This document shows positions 1 through 7,259 of a stretch of DNA of 64,000 nucleotides, in pieces (the first letter of the stretch is position 1; every line of letters begins with the position of its first letter). This DNA comes from Rhodoferax sp. Its GTDB lineage: Bacteria > Pseudomonadota > Gammaproteobacteria > Burkholderiales > Burkholderiaceae_C. The stretch lies in contig JACKLL010000002.1 in NCBI GenBank assembly GCA_024235935.1, positions 186,001 to 250,000 of the forward strand, in the 5' to 3' direction. The notes beneath the pieces were generated by a model. It was not told the DNA's origin and made no database searches. It saw only the letters and a list, made by a program, of their open reading frames with translations. Both the position numbers and the translations under genes were made by a program.

Positions 1-1
1 C

Positions 2-877
2 GAAAAAAGTGCGGCGTCGAACGAAGTCGTGCTGACGGAACTCGTCGTTCTGCCGGGTTCGCTGCTGGCCGGCCGTTCTGCCAGCGATCTGCAGCTGCGC
101 ACCATCTACGGACTGAATCTGCTGGCCTTGTCGCGCCAGGGACGGCGCTCCATGGTGCGGCTGCGTGCCATGCCGCTACTGCCCGGCGATCTGATGCTGT
201 TGCAGGGTCCTCCCGAGTCGATCGCGGAATTCGCCACGGACAACGGCTGCGTGCCCCTGGCTGAGCGTGAGTTGCGCATTCCGAACCGGCGCAAGGCCTG
301 GCAGGCCGCCATCATCATGGCGTGTTCCGTCGGCGCTGCGGCACTGGGACTGCTGCCGGCAGCCGTTGCATTCGCACTCGGTGTCCTGGCCACGATGGTG
401 CTGCGCACGGTGCCGCCACGCTCGGTCTATGAGGCCATCGACTGGCCGGTCATCGTGTTGCTGGCCGCCTTGATACCAGTGGCCGGCGCCATGGAGACCA
501 CCGGTACGGCCGACCTGATCGCGCGCTTCCTGCTGGAGAGCGTCGCGCAGGGCAGCCCGGTCGTGGCGCTGGCGCTGATCCTGATCGTGACGATGTTCCT
601 GTCCGACCTGATGAACAACGCGGCAACCGCCGCCGTGATGTGCCCGATCGCCATCGGTACCGCGGTGGCGCTGAACGTCAGTCCCGATTCCTTCCTGATG
701 GCGGTTGCCATTGGTGCTTCGTGCGCCTTTCTGACGCCGATCGGGCACCAGAACAACACGCTGATCCTGGGGCCGGGTGGCTTTCGCTTCGGCGACTACT
801 GGCGCCTGGGACTGCCGCTGGAGATTCTGGTCTGCGCCATCAGCATCCCCTTGTTGCTGATTGTCTGGCCGCTGTGA
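2..877 (+). CDS. SLC13/ArsB-type permease, C-terminal part (truncated by window start)
   Basis: The frame is open from base 2, so the gene begins outside the window; a GTG at 29 is only an internal codon. The first ~80 visible residues look like a TrkA-C (RCK_C) cytoplasmic domain (LLPGDLMLLQGP near its end). From about residue 95 there are five or six hydrophobic segments with the family motifs SDLMNNAATAAVM and TPIGHQNNTLILGPGG, typical of DASS/SLC13 (CitT/ArsB superfamily) anion:sodium symporters with inserted TrkA-C domains. Inner-membrane import of a di/tricarboxylate or inorganic anion such as sulfate is the family role; the substrate cannot be told. It ends 8 bp before the convergent gene at 885. 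Confidence 0.85.
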   Translation, partial: EKSAASNEVVLTELVVLPGSLLAGRSASDLQLRTIYGLNLLALSRQGRRSMVRLRAMPLLPGDLMLLQGPPESIAEFATDNGCVPLAERELRIPNRRKAWQAAIIMACSVGAAALGLLPAAVAFALGVLATMVLRTVPPRSVYEAIDWPVIVLLAALIPVAGAMETTGTADLIARFLLESVAQGSPVVALALILIVTMFLSDLMNNAATAAVMCPIAIGTAVALNVSPDSFLMAVAIGASCAFLTPIGHQNNTLILGPGGFRFGDYWRLGLPLEILVCAISIPLLLIVWPL

Positions 878-884
878 CGCGGGC

Positions 885-1868
885 CTAGGCAGCCGCCAGC
901 GAACGCACGCGCTCACCCTGGGGCGGCAGGAAGCGCGCGTCGAACAACTGGGCAGGTGTTGGCGGGTGTTCCAGATGCTTGACGCGTTGCATGAGCGCGA
1001 TGGTGCAGGCCAGGCGCGCCGGGTCGGCGTCACCGATGCCGCGGGTCGCACCTTCGGCATCGGCCATCTCGAGTCGCAATGTGCCCAGCAGCCGCGCATG
1101 GTTGGCATTTCGGTCGATGACCGGATTGCGCCGAACCACCGCGTCCATGGCCGCTTCCACGTCGGCCACCGTGTCGGCCACGCCCCGGTTGACAGCGCGT
1201 ACCAGCCCCTGGACGGCCAGCGGATGGTCGCGCAGCAAGGACGGTGTCACCATCAGTGCGCCGCCGTACAGCGAGGGCACATGGTTTCGCCATTCGAAGT
1301 GGCGCAGCGCCTGCGCCGGGTCGATGCCGACCTCGAGCGACTGCGCATGAATGGTGTTGACGAAACCGAACACCCCGTCCCAGTTGCCTTGCAGCATCAT
1401 CGCCACCAGCGCGCGGTGGGGCAGGTCGGATACCTCGACCCGTACCGTGTCCGGATCGATGCCGTTGGCTGCGCAGAACTCGGGAAACATGCGCCAGGCC
1501 GCGTCATCGGGATGGGTGACCAGCGTGCGCCCCTGGATGTCCCGCGGTGTCCGCAGCGGACCATCGGTCGGTACCGCGATCGTGTAGGGCGCGCGGTTGT
1601 GCAGCGCGTACACCGCGATCGGCGCCTCGGCGGGCCGGACACTGGCGCATTCCACCAGGGCATTGAGGTCGCCATAGCCGACGTCGAACAAGCCATCCGC
1701 CAGCCGGGGAACGGCATTGGCCAGCGTGTCGCCCTCGGTGAACGTGACGCTGAGACCTTCTTCGCGGAAGTAGCCGCGATCGTCGGCCAGGAAGAACCAG
1801 GCCTGGGGTCCCGAATAGAAGGTATTGAGAATGAAGCGCAGGTGCAGTGGCCTGCCGAAGGTCGGCAT
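885..1868 (-). CDS. NMT1/THI5-like substrate-binding protein without a signal peptide
   Basis: The 327-residue protein matches the NMT1/ThiY-like fold of periplasmic receptors: FLADDRGYFREEGLSVTF near the N-terminus, then GLFDVGYGDLNALVE, and a hinge region around GVFGFVNTIHA. Such proteins bind sulfonates, pyrimidine precursors or other small organics for an ABC importer. I chose ATG at 1868 because homology begins immediately after it (MPTFGRPLHLRF). Upstream in-frame codons are Arg/Pro/Gly-rich and give no secretion signal, so the protein as read would stay in the cytoplasm, which is odd for a receptor. It lies 35 bp downstream of the Bug-type gene on the same strand, probably one transcript. 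No permease or ATPase partner is nearby. Confidence 0.8.
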   Translation of the reverse strand: MPTFGRPLHLRFILNTFYSGPQAWFFLADDRGYFREEGLSVTFTEGDTLANAVPRLADGLFDVGYGDLNALVECASVRPAEAPIAVYALHNRAPYTIAVPTDGPLRTPRDIQGRTLVTHPDDAAWRMFPEFCAANGIDPDTVRVEVSDLPHRALVAMMLQGNWDGVFGFVNTIHAQSLEVGIDPAQALRHFEWRNHVPSLYGGALMVTPSLLRDHPLAVQGLVRAVNRGVADTVADVEAAMDAVVRRNPVIDRNANHARLLGTLRLEMADAEGATRGIGDADPARLACTIALMQRVKHLEHPPTPAQLFDARFLPPQGERVRSLAAA

Positions 1869-1903
1869 TCTCGGTTGGCGCGGATGGGGGGACAGCAAGG
1901 GGA

Positions 1904-2881
1904 TCAGAGCCGGATGCCGGCCCCCCTGACTGTCGGGCCGAGCACGGCGACCTGGTCCTTGACGAAGTCGTTGGACATCAGGGCCGACTCCGGCTTGGCC
2001 ACGATGCCCAGGTCGGCGAGCTTTTTCTGGATCTCCGGCAGCACCAGCACTTCGTTGCATGCCGCATGCACCCGCGCGATGATGTCGCTCGGCAGCCGCG
2101 CGGGTGCCGACAGGCCGAAGAAGTTCTCCAGCACCAGCTTGGGTTGTCCCAGCTCCACGATGGTCGGAACGTCGGGCATCAAGGGGGAACGCTGTTTGCC
2201 GGTGACGGCCAGCGGGACCAGCTGCCCGGTCTTGAAGAATTGCACGTACGAGGTGATGACATCAATGCCCAGCGGAATCGTGTTGGCGATCAGGTCGGTC
2301 GTCATCGGTGCGCCGCCACGGTACGGAATATGGACCATGTTGATGCCGGTGAGCTTCTTGAGCAGTTCGCCGTGCACGTGGCCGATCGAGCCCGGTCCGC
2401 CCGAACCGAAGTTGATGGCGCCATCCTTGCGCGCCATGGCCTCGAATTCCGCATAGCTCTTGATGCCCGATGGCTTGCTGGCCATGATCACCAGCGGCGC
2501 AGCCCCCAGATAGGCCACATGCGTGAAGGCACCCACCGGGTCATAGGGCTGCTTCTCGAGCGCGAACGGTCCGAGTGCGATCGGGGTGGTGTTCGACAGC
2601 ATGAAGGTGTACCCGTCGGCAGCGGCAGCCGCCACCAGGGATCCGCCGATCGTGCCGCCGCCGCCAGGCCGGTTGTCGATGAACACGGACTGTCCCAGCC
2701 GCTTGCCGAGTTGCTCGGCCAACAGGCGTGCCAGGACATCGCTGGAGCCGCCCGGTGGAAAGGTGACCACGATGCGCACCGGCTTGTCAGGCCATTCGGC
2801 AAAGGATGGCAGGCTGGCGAGCGCGGCGCTGGCGCCCAGCCATTGAAGGACGTTGCGACGCGACGGAGTGATGGGGTTCAT
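1904..2881 (-). CDS. Bug-family (TctC) tripartite tricarboxylate transporter receptor
   Basis: A 325-residue extracytoplasmic solute receptor of the Bug/TctC family. It begins with an SRRNVLQWLGASAALASLPSFA leader (twin-arginine-like, cleaved near residue 28) followed by the family signature PDKPVRIVVTFPPGGSSDV. Other family landmarks are DNRPGGGG, DGYTF and PYRGGAPMTTDL. Bug proteins bind carboxylates or neutral organic molecules in the periplasm and are hugely amplified in Bordetella and relatives, usually as orphans. Here too no tctA/tctB membrane genes are present. The gene heads a two-gene unit with the NMT1-like protein downstream; its promoter should lie in the 337-bp gap shared with mgtE. 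Confidence 0.93.
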   Translation of the reverse strand: MNPITPSRRNVLQWLGASAALASLPSFAEWPDKPVRIVVTFPPGGSSDVLARLLAEQLGKRLGQSVFIDNRPGGGGTIGGSLVAAAAADGYTFMLSNTTPIALGPFALEKQPYDPVGAFTHVAYLGAAPLVIMASKPSGIKSYAEFEAMARKDGAINFGSGGPGSIGHVHGELLKKLTGINMVHIPYRGGAPMTTDLIANTIPLGIDVITSYVQFFKTGQLVPLAVTGKQRSPLMPDVPTIVELGQPKLVLENFFGLSAPARLPSDIIARVHAACNEVLVLPEIQKKLADLGIVAKPESALMSNDFVKDQVAVLGPTVRGAGIRL

Positions 2882-3218
2882 GCAGATTCCAGTGCGAGCT
2901 TGGACGTGGCGTTGAAGGAAGTGGATACGGTGTCAATAGCAACTATCAGGCCATGGGCGACGCGCATGGCTTGCCGGCGGCGACGGTCGCCCGTGCCGGA
3001 GGCGGTGACCGGCCCCGCCGCGCAGCAGGACGGCGCGCGCGCCGTGCCTGCCATCGGGCTGCACACCGCACATTCGCGGTGCGAAGGAAGCAAACTGGTG
3101 CGACCGTGCACAGCGCCTGGCGGCAGCCGATGGCGCATGACCAATAATCCGGGCATGGCCCCGAATTTCCAATCTGTGCAGCATTTCGCGCCGCCACGGC
3201 GCGTGCCCTTGAATCCGC
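2882..3218. other. Divergent intergenic region between bug and mgtE
   Basis: This 337-bp gap separates two divergent genes and must carry promoters in both directions. I see no convincing -35/-10 pair, no M-box-like structure and no supportable small gene; open frames here have shadow-like Arg/Ala composition. Confidence 0.5.
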
Positions 3219-4877
3219 ATGTCGCAAACTGATCCCGCCGCATCGGACGAGAGCCGCTCGCAGTCCGACATCTCGCTGGTCATCCAGGCCTTGTCCGAGG
3301 GGCGGAACAAACGCGTGCGCAAATTCATCCAGCGCATGCACCCGGCCAAGACGGCGGCCTTGCTGGAGATGCTGGATTCCGACCAGCGTGCCGCGCTGTG
3401 GCAGCAGGTCGACCCGACGCTGGAGGCGCGCATACAGCCGCACCTGAACCAGTTGCTGAGCACTGAACTGGCCGGGCAGACTGGCGAGGACTCGGCGGCG
3501 GAGCAGGCCGAACAGGCCGAACTGCGGCGCAATTCGCGCGGTGGCGAGGTCAACCACCTGGATGCGGTGCGCAAGGCGCTGGGCGCGGGCCGGCTCAAAC
3601 GGGTCGCCAAGACCTTGCGGCGCATGCATCCGGCCAAGGTCGCAGGCCTGCTGGAGGCATTGCCGCCGGACGAGCGTCGCGCGGTCTGGAGCATGGTCGA
3701 TACCGACCGGGCCGGCAAGGTGCTGACCTATCTGCACGACGAGATCCGCACCGCGCTGGCGCGCGAACTCGACATGGAGGACCTGGTCGCGTCGGCCCAG
3801 CATCTGGAGCTGGACGACCTGGTCGACCTGATCCAGGGCCTGCCCGAGGACCTCGGAACCCGATTGTTGCAGGCGACCAGCGGCGCGCGGCGCGAGCAGC
3901 TCGAATCGATGCTGTCGTACCCCGAGGATTCGGCCGGGGGTCTGATGAATGCGGACGCGATCGAGGTGCGCGCCGACGTTCGCATCGGCACCGTGCTGCG
4001 TTACCTGCGGCTGCTGGAGTCGCTGCCACCGCAGACCGACATGCTGATGGTTGTCGACCGCCAGGGCAATTACCAGGGCACGCTGCGCCTGGGGGCGCTG
4101 GTGACGGCCGAACCGACGCGGCGCGTGCTGGACCTGATGCACACCGACATCAGCGGCATTCCGGTCGACATGGATGCTGCCGACGTGGCGCAGATCTTCC
4201 AGGATCTGGATCTGCTGTCGGCCCCGGTCGTTGACGCGAACAACCGCCTGATCGGCCGCATCACGGTCGACGACGTGGTCGACCTGATCCGCGAGAACTC
4301 CGACCGCACGATGATGCAGATGGCCGGCCTGGACGACGAGGCCGACATGTTCGCGCCCGTACTGGTGAGTTCGCGCCGACGTGCGGTCTGGCTGGGTGTC
4401 AACCTGCTCACGGCCTTCCTGGCTTCCTGGGTGATCGGTCGATTCCAGGCCACCTTGTCGCAACTGGTCGCGCTGGCCGTGCTGATGCCGATCGTGGCCA
4501 GCATGGGCGGCATCGCCGGCAGCCAGACCCTGACACTGGTCATCCGGGGTCTTGCGCTGGGCCAGGTGCAGAAGGGCAATATCCGGATCCTGCTCAACCG
4601 CGAGATCGGCGTGTCCATCCTCAACGGGGCGCTATGGGCCGTGGTGATTGCGCTGCTGGCCGTGGCCTGGTTCGGTGACTGGGGCATCGGTGGCGTGCTG
4701 GGCGCGGCGATCCTGATCAACCTGCTGTGCGCCGCCCTGGCCGGACTGGCCATTCCGCTGGTGCTCGACCGTCTGGGCATAGACCCGGCGCTGGCCGGCA
4801 GCGTGATCCTGACCACGGTGACCGACGTGGTCGGGTTTTTCTCGTTTCTGGGGCTGGCCACCTGGTTGCTGTTGTAA
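3219..4877 (+). CDS. mgtE: MgtE magnesium transporter/channel with a duplicated N-terminal segment
   Basis: At 552 residues it is about 70-100 longer than a usual MgtE. Order: an extra helical repeat (~17-84), the normal start of the N domain (~111-180) which it closely resembles, the rest of the N domain (~189-245), two CBS domains (~246-370; LMHTDISGIPVDMD and APVVDANNRLIGRITVDDVVDLI), then five membrane helices (~380-552) with PIVASMGGIAGSQTL in the pore region and DPALAGSVILTTVTDVVGF at the end. MgtE homodimers pass Mg2+ down its gradient and are gated by Mg2+ at the N/CBS domains. The two repeats share about 26 of 48 aligned positions, including RMHPAK in both. It lies 90 bp upstream of mscS on the same strand. 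Confidence 0.96.
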   Translation: MSQTDPAASDESRSQSDISLVIQALSEGRNKRVRKFIQRMHPAKTAALLEMLDSDQRAALWQQVDPTLEARIQPHLNQLLSTELAGQTGEDSAAEQAEQAELRRNSRGGEVNHLDAVRKALGAGRLKRVAKTLRRMHPAKVAGLLEALPPDERRAVWSMVDTDRAGKVLTYLHDEIRTALARELDMEDLVASAQHLELDDLVDLIQGLPEDLGTRLLQATSGARREQLESMLSYPEDSAGGLMNADAIEVRADVRIGTVLRYLRLLESLPPQTDMLMVVDRQGNYQGTLRLGALVTAEPTRRVLDLMHTDISGIPVDMDAADVAQIFQDLDLLSAPVVDANNRLIGRITVDDVVDLIRENSDRTMMQMAGLDDEADMFAPVLVSSRRRAVWLGVNLLTAFLASWVIGRFQATLSQLVALAVLMPIVASMGGIAGSQTLTLVIRGLALGQVQKGNIRILLNREIGVSILNGALWAVVIALLAVAWFGDWGIGGVLGAAILINLLCAALAGLAIPLVLDRLGIDPALAGSVILTTVTDVVGFFSFLGLATWLLL

Positions 4878-4967
4878 TGCTTCTGTACTGATGGAACCTG
4901 CTGTCGGCGCCGCTGCTGAAACCGGCAATGGCGCAGATGGGCCGGTACCCGAACCCGAAGGATGGCG

Positions 4968-5864
4968 ATGAGCGACGTGGACAATTTCCTGCGCCAGCTG
5001 CATGCAGTGCTGCAGTGGCCGATCTTCGAGACCGGCGGCACCCGGATCACGGTCTGGTCGGTGCTCTACCTGATCGTGCTGGTGCTGCTGCTGCTGGCGG
5101 TGGCGCGCCGGATACAGCGCTGGCTGGTGCACGGGCCGCTGCTGCGCGAGCGCCTGGACCCGGGTGCCCGGCAGGCAGCCGGTACGCTGGCACGGTATGT
5201 CGTGCTGCTGATCGGCTTCATGGTCATTGTGCAGACCGCCGGCATCGACCTGACCACCTTTCATGTGCTGGCAGGCGCGGTCGGTATCGGCGTCGGCTTC
5301 GGACTGCAGAACGTGGTCAGCAACTTCATCGCCGGCATCATCATCATGTTCGAACGCCCGATCAAGATCGGCGACCGCATCGTCGTGGGCGGTGTCGAGG
5401 GCAACGTGGTGGAGATCGGCGCCCGCGGCACGACCGTGCTGAACAACGACAACATCGCGGTCATCGTGCCCAATTCCAAGTTCATCACCGAGGATGTGAT
5501 CAACTGGAAATACAACGACGATCGGGTGCGGTTCCGGATTCCGGTCGGTGTTGCCTATGGCAGCGACGCGCGGCAGGTGGAGCAGATCCTGCTCGAGGTG
5601 GCGGCGGCCGATGCGGATGTCATGGAGGACCCGGCGCCAGCCGTGCGCCTGATGGCATTCGGCGACGATGGCCTGCTGTTCGAACTGCGCGCCTGGTCAC
5701 GCAGCCTGGTCGACCAGAAGGGCAAGCTGATCAGCCAGCTCAATTTCGCCATCTACGACCGCTTCCGCCAGGAAGGCATCGAATTCCCGTTTCCGCAGCG
5801 CGACCTGCACCTGCGCAGCGGTGTGCTGGAGGTGCGCCGGGCCGCGCCGCGCCCGGACGCCTGA
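4968..5864 (+). CDS. Small-conductance mechanosensitive channel (MscS family)
   Basis: The 299-codon protein has a short N-terminal part with two hydrophobic segments (~25-50, ~75-95), then the MscS pore helix and beta domain: HVLAGAVGIGVGFGLQNVVSNFIAGIIIMFERPIKIGD, followed by a G-V-x-G-x-V segment, TTVLNNDNIAVIVPNSKF, and an alpha/beta C-terminal domain ending EGIEFPFPQRDLHLR. Such channels release solutes on hypo-osmotic shock. Two in-frame ATGs (4962, 4968) occur; AAGG at 4958-4961 sits 6 nt from the second, so I prefer 4968. It probably shares a transcript with mgtE, but a promoter in the 90-bp gap is possible. Confidence 0.93.
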   Translation: MSDVDNFLRQLHAVLQWPIFETGGTRITVWSVLYLIVLVLLLLAVARRIQRWLVHGPLLRERLDPGARQAAGTLARYVVLLIGFMVIVQTAGIDLTTFHVLAGAVGIGVGFGLQNVVSNFIAGIIIMFERPIKIGDRIVVGGVEGNVVEIGARGTTVLNNDNIAVIVPNSKFITEDVINWKYNDDRVRFRIPVGVAYGSDARQVEQILLEVAAADADVMEDPAPAVRLMAFGDDGLLFELRAWSRSLVDQKGKLISQLNFAIYDRFRQEGIEFPFPQRDLHLRSGVLEVRRAAPRPDA

Positions 5865-5881
5865 CGCCGGCGCCTTGCGCC

Positions 5882-6169
5882 TCAGTGGTGGTCGAGCTTC
5901 TTGTCGGTGAACAGCCAGTCGCGAAGTTCGTGGTCGAACTTGGGGTCGCGGCGGCGGATCCACTCCAGCACCATCGCGGCATGTTCCTTTTCCTCGTCGC
6001 GGTTGTGCTGCAGGATGGATTTGAGTTCCGGGTCCTTGCAGGCATCGGCGCGCTGGTTGTACCAGTCGACAGCCTCGAGTTCTTCCATCAGTGAGACGAT
6101 GGCACGGTGCATGTCCCGTGTCTGGTCGCTGAGTTCGGCAATCGGTTCGTGGTAACCCTCATTGGACAT
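5882..6169 (-). CDS. Encapsulated-ferritin-like (EncFtn) protein, no encapsulin nearby
   Basis: A 95-residue, two-helix, acidic protein closely resembling encapsulated ferritins: the block from HRAIVSLMEELEAVDWY to HNRDEEKEHAAMVLEW carries the two iron-ligand motifs, E29/E32 and E60/H63. EncFtn dimers assemble into decameric rings with a ferroxidase site between subunits and normally sit inside an encapsulin shell. Here the protein ends at KKLDHH with no recognisable encapsulin-targeting tail, and no encapsulin gene is present in the window. AGGAGA lies 5 nt upstream of ATG 6169, giving a firm start. It is convergent with mscS and 104 bp downstream of the stress-protein gene. Likely role: iron oxidation/storage or oxidative protection; the shell-free use is inference. 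Confidence 0.88.
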   Translation of the reverse strand: MSNEGYHEPIAELSDQTRDMHRAIVSLMEELEAVDWYNQRADACKDPELKSILQHNRDEEKEHAAMVLEWIRRRDPKFDHELRDWLFTDKKLDHH

Positions 6170-6273
6170 CTGTTTCTCCTGTCAATCGTGGTGGCAATGG
6201 CCTGGTGGCTGTGCCGTGGTCTGGTCTTTGGCTGGCGCGGCGTGTGCCGCGTCGTCCCTCGGCAAGCATAACC

Positions 6274-7209
6274 TCAGCGCGAGGATGCGGAGGGTGAAGC
6301 GCAGACAGCGCCATCCGGATCTTGATCGACGGTGACGAGCACATCCGACTGCACGCGACCCAGCAGTTGCTGGGTGACGCTGCCCAGCAACCATTCCTGT
6401 GTCATTCCTGCGCCGTGCTTGCCGGCGACGACCAGGTCTGCATCGAGGTCAAGCTGTTGCTGCACGATGTCCTGCACCGGGTCGCCGTGCGTGATCACGG
6501 GGCGCCAGCGCGCGGGGTCGAGTCCGGTATCGGTGGCCAGCGACTGCAGTCGCAACAGTGCTTCTTGCCGGATGGTCTGGCGGTACTGCAGGACGGCTTC
6601 GTCGCTCACACCGGCAAAACGCATCTTGCCCTCGAACGGAAGCTCGCAGGCATGCATCAGTATCAAGTGCGCCTTTGGATTGAGCTGTTGCGCCAGCGTG
6701 ATGGTCCGGGCCGAACCTGGGGAGAAATCGATGCTCACCAACAGGGTGCGATAAGGCTGGTGTGGCGCCTGGCGCACGAACAACATGGGTTGCCGGGTCT
6801 TGCGCAACAGCCGTTCCGCGGTCGCGCCGATGAGCCAGTGGCGCAGGTATCCGGCGCTGCTGGCGCCAAGCACCATCAGGTCGGCGTCAATTGCGGTGGC
6901 CCGCGCTGTGATGCTGGGCAACAGCTGCCCCTCGGTCCGATGTGTTTTGGCGGTGACGCCGTGTGTGGACTGGACGTCGCGCGCCAGCGCTGCCAGTTGC
7001 GCATCGGTCTGCGCGAGCATGCGCGTCTCCACGGCGTCGTTCCCGCCGCCGAGCAGCTGGCGCAGCTGCGCCAGCGCACCGGCCTCGACGACATGCAGCA
7101 ACTCCAGGCGGGCACCGATCTCCCGTGCCAGCATCGCGGCGCGCAGTGCGGCATGGCGCCCCGCGGTCGACAGATCGGTCGGTACAAGCAGGCTGCGGGG
7201 CATGGGCAT
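6274..7209 (-). CDS. Tandem universal stress protein (two UspA domains)
   Basis: The 311-residue protein has two Usp domains: residues ~3-150 (SLLVPTDLSTAGRHAALRAA at the start, PMLFVR at the end) and ~155-300 (TLLVSIDFSPGSARTI to DVLVTVDQD). The ATP-binding signature G-x2-G-x9-G-S is intact in domain 2 (GKHG...LLGS). In domain 1 the same place reads GASS...LIGA, a degenerate version, so nucleotide binding is expected only in domain 2. These cytoplasmic proteins accumulate under starvation, oxygen or heat stress. ATG 7209 is chosen because AGGAG ends 5 nt upstream; ATG 7203 is an alternative. It may be co-transcribed with the ferritin-like gene downstream. Confidence 0.92.
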   Translation of the reverse strand: MPMPRSLLVPTDLSTAGRHAALRAAMLAREIGARLELLHVVEAGALAQLRQLLGGGNDAVETRMLAQTDAQLAALARDVQSTHGVTAKTHRTEGQLLPSITARATAIDADLMVLGASSAGYLRHWLIGATAERLLRKTRQPMLFVRQAPHQPYRTLLVSIDFSPGSARTITLAQQLNPKAHLILMHACELPFEGKMRFAGVSDEAVLQYRQTIRQEALLRLQSLATDTGLDPARWRPVITHGDPVQDIVQQQLDLDADLVVAGKHGAGMTQEWLLGSVTQQLLGRVQSDVLVTVDQDPDGAVCASPSASSR

Positions 7210-7259
7210 CGGGGCTCCTGTTCCGGTGCTGGACGGTGCATGCGATGCGCGCACCGCCC

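Noticed and set aside
861..2456. 531-codon plus-strand frame opposite the two solute-binding protein genes.
   Set aside because: Shadow of minus-strand Bug and NMT1-like genes, which carry the conserved motifs.
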